From contig NZAO01000039.1 of the NCBI GenBank assembly GCA_002686135.1, forward strand, positions 1 to 10,561: DNA of 10,561 bases, in the 5' to 3' direction. The position numbers were made by a program, and so were the translations under genes. Numbering within the stretch: the first letter of the stretch is position 1; each line of letters starts with the position of its first letter. Shown here piece after piece: positions 7,206 through 10,561 of the stretch. The DNA is from Rhodospirillaceae bacterium (GTDB taxonomy: Bacteria; Pseudomonadota; Alphaproteobacteria; UBA11136). The notes beneath the pieces are model-generated. The model did no database searches. It was not told where the DNA came from and saw nothing but the letters and a program-made list of their open reading frames with translations.

Positions 7206-7212
7206 TGCCGCC

Positions 7213-8607
7213 TCAGGAGAGCAGCAAAACCTGGAGGTCGGCCACGTTGGTGCCGGTGGTGCCGGTAACGAGAAGGTCGCCGGACGCCTTCAGCGCTGCA
7301 TAGGAATCGTTGTCGGCAAGGCGGGCTTGTGGATCGATGCCGGCCTTGCGCATGCGCGCGCAGCTGTTTCCGTCCACCACCCCGCCGGCGGCGTCGGTGG
7401 GACCGTCGCGGCCGTCGCTGCCGCCGCTTAGAAAAACCCAATTCCCGGAAAGCCCGGCCTTTTCCGCGACGATGGCGAAGGCCAGGGCCATTTCCTGGTT
7501 GCGGCCGCCCCGCCCCGAGCCCTTCAGCGTCACCGTGGTCTCGCCGCCCGCCACTAGGGCCAGGTCCATTTTCTGTGGCCCGCCGGAAGCGCGTTCGTTT
7601 TGGGCGGTGAGCGCGGCGGCAGCCCATTTTTCTGCCTCCTCGCGGGCCTCGCCGGTGAGGCATTCGTTCCACACCTGGACCTCACAGCCGGCATCTTGGG
7701 CGGCATGGGAAAGCGCCGCCAGGCTAACGCCGTTGCTTCCTATCAGGGTGGCGGCGGCAGCAGCGAACAAGGGGTCGCCGGGTTTCGGTGTTTCTTCGGC
7801 CATGCCGGCCACGCCCTTTTCAATATGGGAGCGAACGGCTTCCGGCGCCGCGTCCCAGACCCCAGCGGCTTCGAGAATGCCCTTAGCGTCGGCGAAGGTA
7901 GTGGCGTCGGCAACCGTGGGGCCGCTGGCGATAGTGGAAAGGTCGTCGCCCAGCACGTCGGAAAGGATCAGGGCGTGGAGGTCGGCGGGCGCGGCGAGGC
8001 GGGCTAGCCCCCCGCCCTTGAGCTGCGAGAGGTGCTTGCGCACGGTGTTGATGGCGCCGATGTCGGCGCCGCTCCCCAGTAGCAGGTCGGTGGCGGCAAT
8101 CTTGTCTTCTAAGGTGAGGCCGGGGGAGGGATAGGGGATGAGCGCCGATCCGCCGCCGCTGATGAGCGCCAGCAGGAGGTCACCCTCGCTGGCGTTTTCG
8201 GCCATTTCGGCCGCCGCCTGCGCGCCTTTCACGCCGTTGGCGTCGGGCAGGGGATGGCCGGCGGCGATGACGGTGAAACCGTCCGTCTCGCGGGCGTTTT
8301 CATAATTGGTGACGGCTATGCCGGGGCCGCAGAAGAGATCTCCTGGCAGGACGTCGCGCGCGGCTTCGGCCATGGCCATGGCGGCCTTGCCGAAGGCGGC
8401 CACGAAAACCCGCCGCCATGGGGCGCTGCGCGAGGTTGCCGCATCGCCGCCATTGCCAAGGATGTGGAGCCGGCCGTCGCGAGCCTGGAGCACGCGGGCC
8501 ACGGCTGGACCCGGATCGGCCGCCTCGATGCCAGCGCGAAACAGGGATTCCGCCATCTGGCGCAGGGAATCGGGGCGCGAGGAATCGGAAGGAGGCTGTG
8601 AAGCCAT
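7213..8607 (-). CDS. gck: Glycerate 2-kinase (MOFRL/DUF4147 family)
   Basis: This enzyme phosphorylates D-glycerate with ATP to 2-phosphoglycerate, feeding enolase and the lower glycolytic pathway; it is also called GckA or TtuD. At 464 residues it has the normal two-part structure. The N-terminal DUF4147 part shows FVAAFGKAA (68-76), AAGHPLPDANG (115-125), SGGGSAL (150-156), INTVRKHLSQLKGGG (186-200) and SDVLGDDLSTIASGPTV (216-232). The C-terminal MOFRL part shows GGETTVTLKGSGRGGRNQE (354-372), DGRDGPTDAAGG (398-409) and TGTTGTNVADLQVLL (448-462). The ATG at 8607 has GGAG (plus 8615-8618) seven bases upstream. The gene follows the reductase by 44 nt on the same strand, which fits direct product hand-off of D-glycerate. 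The 2-kinase rather than the 3-kinase product is inferred from the family. Confidence 0.92.
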   Translation of the reverse strand: MASQPPSDSSRPDSLRQMAESLFRAGIEAADPGPAVARVLQARDGRLHILGNGGDAATSRSAPWRRVFVAAFGKAAMAMAEAARDVLPGDLFCGPGIAVTNYENARETDGFTVIAAGHPLPDANGVKGAQAAAEMAENASEGDLLLALISGGGSALIPYPSPGLTLEDKIAATDLLLGSGADIGAINTVRKHLSQLKGGGLARLAAPADLHALILSDVLGDDLSTIASGPTVADATTFADAKGILEAAGVWDAAPEAVRSHIEKGVAGMAEETPKPGDPLFAAAAATLIGSNGVSLAALSHAAQDAGCEVQVWNECLTGEAREEAEKWAAAALTAQNERASGGPQKMDLALVAGGETTVTLKGSGRGGRNQEMALAFAIVAEKAGLSGNWVFLSGGSDGRDGPTDAAGGVVDGNSCARMRKAGIDPQARLADNDSYAALKASGDLLVTGTTGTNVADLQVLLLS

Positions 8608-8651
8608 AGGGGGACTCCGGCAGGGGCGTGAGGTGGTGCGGTCTTTGATGG

Positions 8652-9626
8652 TTACGCGACGCGGTCTGGTGGCTCCTTGCCCGCGAAGAAGGCCTCCACG
8701 TTGGTGACGACCCGAAATCCCATACCTTCCCGGGTCTCCAGGGTGGCGCTGCCGAGATGGGGCAGCAGCACCACGTTTTCCATCTCGGTGAGTTCCCTGG
8801 TGACGTCGGGCTCACACTCGTAGACGTCGAGTCCGGCCCCGGCGATGTCACCCGCTTTCAGGGCCGCCACCAGCGCCGCCTCGTCCACCACGTCGCCGCG
8901 TGCGGTATTGATGAGAAAGGCGGAAGCCTGCATGGCCTTGAAACGTTCGGCGTTCATTAGATGCCGGGTTTCCGGCGTCGCCGGGCAATGCAGGGACACG
9001 AAATTAGAATCGGCGAGCACGTCCTCGATGGAGCCGCGGCTTTCGGCGTCCATGGCCTTGTTGACGGCATCGGGATCAGGAAGATAGGGATCGAAATAAG
9101 CGATCTTCATGTCAAAGCCGAAATGGGCTTTTTTCGCCACCGCCTGGGCGATACGGCCCATGCCGATAATGCCCAGTTTTTTGCCCGTGACCTTGGTCCC
9201 CATCATGTGGGTGGGACGCCAGCCCGTCCACTGGCCGCCACGCAGGTGGCGCTCGCCCTCGCCGGCGCGGCGTGCCACTGAAAGGAGTAGCGTCATTGCG
9301 ATGTCGGCGGTGCAGTCGGTCAGGATTTCCGGCGTATTGGAGACCACCAGACCTTCGGCCTTGGCCACCTCGATGTCGATATTGTTGAAACCGACCCCGA
9401 AATTACCGAGCATTTTGGCCTGCTTGCCGTCAACGCCGAGGACTTCCGCCGTCATTTTGTCGGTGACGGTGCATAGCACTGCGTCGGCCGTCTTCAGGGC
9501 GTCCTGAAGCTCGGCCACGGTGAGCGGTGTGTCCCCGGTATTGAGGGTGGCGTCGAAGAGTTCCGAGACCTTTTTCTCGACGGCCTCAGGCCAGCGGCGG
9601 GTGACGATGACCTTGGGTTTGCCCAT
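8652..9626 (-). CDS. D-2-hydroxyacid dehydrogenase, probable hydroxypyruvate/glyoxylate reductase
   Basis: This enzyme most likely reduces hydroxypyruvate to D-glycerate (glyoxylate is a possible second substrate) in the cytoplasm. The 324-residue product has the D-isomer 2-hydroxyacid dehydrogenase layout: a split catalytic domain (about 1-105 and 290-324) around a Rossmann domain. LGNFGVGFNNID (73-84) is the substrate loop and GMGRIA (155-160) the dinucleotide loop. R243 (in TARGDVVDE), E272 (in YECEP) and H290 (in LLPHLGSAT) form the catalytic triad. The third glycine of GxGxxG is alanine (A160). Asp179 in YFDPY, at the end of the second beta strand, suggests NADH rather than NADPH. It starts two bases after the aminotransferase stop and has no strong Shine-Dalgarno of its own, implying coupling. 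Glycerate dehydrogenase (hprA-like) is the main alternative name. Confidence 0.9.
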   Translation of the reverse strand: MGKPKVIVTRRWPEAVEKKVSELFDATLNTGDTPLTVAELQDALKTADAVLCTVTDKMTAEVLGVDGKQAKMLGNFGVGFNNIDIEVAKAEGLVVSNTPEILTDCTADIAMTLLLSVARRAGEGERHLRGGQWTGWRPTHMMGTKVTGKKLGIIGMGRIAQAVAKKAHFGFDMKIAYFDPYLPDPDAVNKAMDAESRGSIEDVLADSNFVSLHCPATPETRHLMNAERFKAMQASAFLINTARGDVVDEAALVAALKAGDIAGAGLDVYECEPDVTRELTEMENVVLLPHLGSATLETREGMGFRVVTNVEAFFAGKEPPDRVA

Positions 9627-9628
9627 TG

Positions 9629-10561
9629 CTAGTTGTTGCGCCAGTAGTCACTGGCCGCGGCGATGCCGCTTCCGGCCTTGATGTCGAACCCGTTGTCGAG
9701 CATGGCCATTTCCGCGCCGACGATGGAGCTAGCCAGCATCAGTTCGTTCAAATCGCCGAGATGGCCGATACGGAATACCTTGCCGGCGACTTGGGTCAGG
9801 CCCGCGCCCAGAGAGAGGTGATACTTGTTATAGGCGGTGGCGATGACCTCTTTGGCGTCCTTGTCCTCAGGTACGACGATGGCGCTGACGGTGTCGGATT
9901 CCCACTTTTCTTCCTTGGCACAGAGCTTGAGTCCCCAGCCGTCTTTGACGGCGTGGCGCACGCCCTCGGCAAGACGGTGATGGCGGGCGAAAACGTTGTC
10001 CAACCCCTCCTCCATGAGCATGTCGATAGAGGCGCGCAGGGCGTGAAACATGGGGGTGGGTGGTGTATAGGGGAAATAGCCGTCCTTGTTGGTCTTTATC
10101 ATGTCTTCCCAGGAGAAGTAACAGCGCGTCAGCTTGGCCGATTTATTGGCCTCCAGAGCCTTTTTGCTGGCGCAGACGAGACCGACGCCAGCGGGCAGCA
10201 TGAATCCTTTCTGGGAGCCGGAAATGGCGCAGTCCACGCCCCATTCGTCCATGCGGAAATCGATGCTGGCGATGGAGCTAACGCCGTCCACGAAAAGCAT
10301 GGCCGGATGATTGGCGGCGTCGATGGCCTGGCGCACGGGGAGAACATCGGAGGTGACTCCGGTGGCGGTCTCGTTATGGGTCACGCAGACCACCTTGTAT
10401 TCGTGATTGGTGTCGGCCTTAAGCGTGGCTTCCACGTCCTCGGGCGGGGTGCCGGTGCCCCATTCCACGTCGCGCACGTCCACGTCGAGGCCGAGCCTCT
10501 CGAACATGTCCACCCAGAGCAGGCTGAACTGGCCGAAACGGTAGATCAGCACCTTTTCGCC
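9629..10561 (-). CDS. Serine-glyoxylate aminotransferase, 5' part outside the window
   Basis: This class-V, PLP-dependent aminotransferase is cut by the right edge. The 310 residues present lack roughly the first 80-90 of a family protein of about 390-400. The reading frame is open through the last base, GEKVLIYRFG; the GTG at 10552 is an internal valine, not a start. Family features are THNETATGV (61-69 of the fragment), DGVSSIASIDFRMDEWGVD (92-110) and SGSQKGFMLPAG (114-125). The PLP lysine is K118 of the fragment, codon 10208-10210. The match to the serine-glyoxylate group (SgaA) and the adjacent hydroxypyruvate reductase and glycerate kinase point to serine plus glyoxylate giving hydroxypyruvate plus glycine. 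Alanine-glyoxylate activity is an alternative. Confidence 0.88.
   Translation of the reverse strand, partial: GEKVLIYRFGQFSLLWVDMFERLGLDVDVRDVEWGTGTPPEDVEATLKADTNHEYKVVCVTHNETATGVTSDVLPVRQAIDAANHPAMLFVDGVSSIASIDFRMDEWGVDCAISGSQKGFMLPAGVGLVCASKKALEANKSAKLTRCYFSWEDMIKTNKDGYFPYTPPTPMFHALRASIDMLMEEGLDNVFARHHRLAEGVRHAVKDGWGLKLCAKEEKWESDTVSAIVVPEDKDAKEVIATAYNKYHLSLGAGLTQVAGKVFRIGHLGDLNELMLASSIVGAEMAMLDNGFDIKAGSGIAAASDYWRNN

Noticed and set aside
7310-8134. A 274-codon plus-strand frame opposite glycerate kinase
   Set aside because: Low-complexity Ala/Ser/Pro/Arg composition, no ribosome site, and wholly antisense to a well-conserved enzyme.

Overview
The window looks like a piece of an alphaproteobacterial chromosome, probably of the Rhodospirillales type. 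The evidence is the high G+C content with G/C-rich third codon positions, the tight recO-parC pair, an alphaproteobacterial-style RecO and ParC, and a bacterial leucyl/arginyl-tRNA-protein transferase gene (bpt). It is densely coding, with nine genes and very short intergenic gaps. I see no rRNA, tRNA, transposase, phage gene or CRISPR array. The order assignment is an inference from gene content.

Layout. Positions 1-152 are an unassigned leader. On the plus strand recO (153-947) and parC (944-3178) overlap by ATGA. All other genes are on the minus strand and converge on parC across a 37-nt gap. Read in their own direction (right to left), they are a serine-glyoxylate aminotransferase cut by the window edge (10561-9629), a D-2-hydroxyacid dehydrogenase of the hydroxypyruvate reductase type (9626-8652), glycerate 2-kinase (8607-7213), a small RDD-family membrane protein (7085-6528), bpt (6386-5598), ybdD/yjiX (5601-5347) and cstA (5321-3216).

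How the genes work together. The aminotransferase, dehydrogenase and kinase form a three-step module: serine plus glyoxylate gives hydroxypyruvate plus glycine, hydroxypyruvate is reduced to D-glycerate, and glycerate is phosphorylated to 2-phosphoglycerate. This is the glyoxylate-to-glycolysis limb of the serine cycle. It also serves glycolate/glyoxylate assimilation, and the window alone does not say which. bpt, ybdD and cstA look like one operon: bpt and ybdD share an ATGA overlap and cstA follows after 25 nt. YbdD and CstA are known partners in carbon-starvation/pyruvate uptake; Bpt belongs to the N-degron protein degradation pathway.

Non-coding structure. The clearest unexplained signal is a repeat built on the word ATAACCACAGAGGCA. 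A roughly 115-bp imperfect inverted-repeat copy fills the RDD-bpt gap (about 6411-6526). A 25-bp copy of its end (23 of 25 identical) sits at 5325-5349, where it supplies the ybdD stop codon and the ribosome binding site of cstA. The 85-nt gap at 7128-7212 carries two sets of short direct repeats, one with 14-nt and one with 12-nt spacing. I found no evidence of a wholly new multi-gene system; most of the window is conserved housekeeping and central metabolism.
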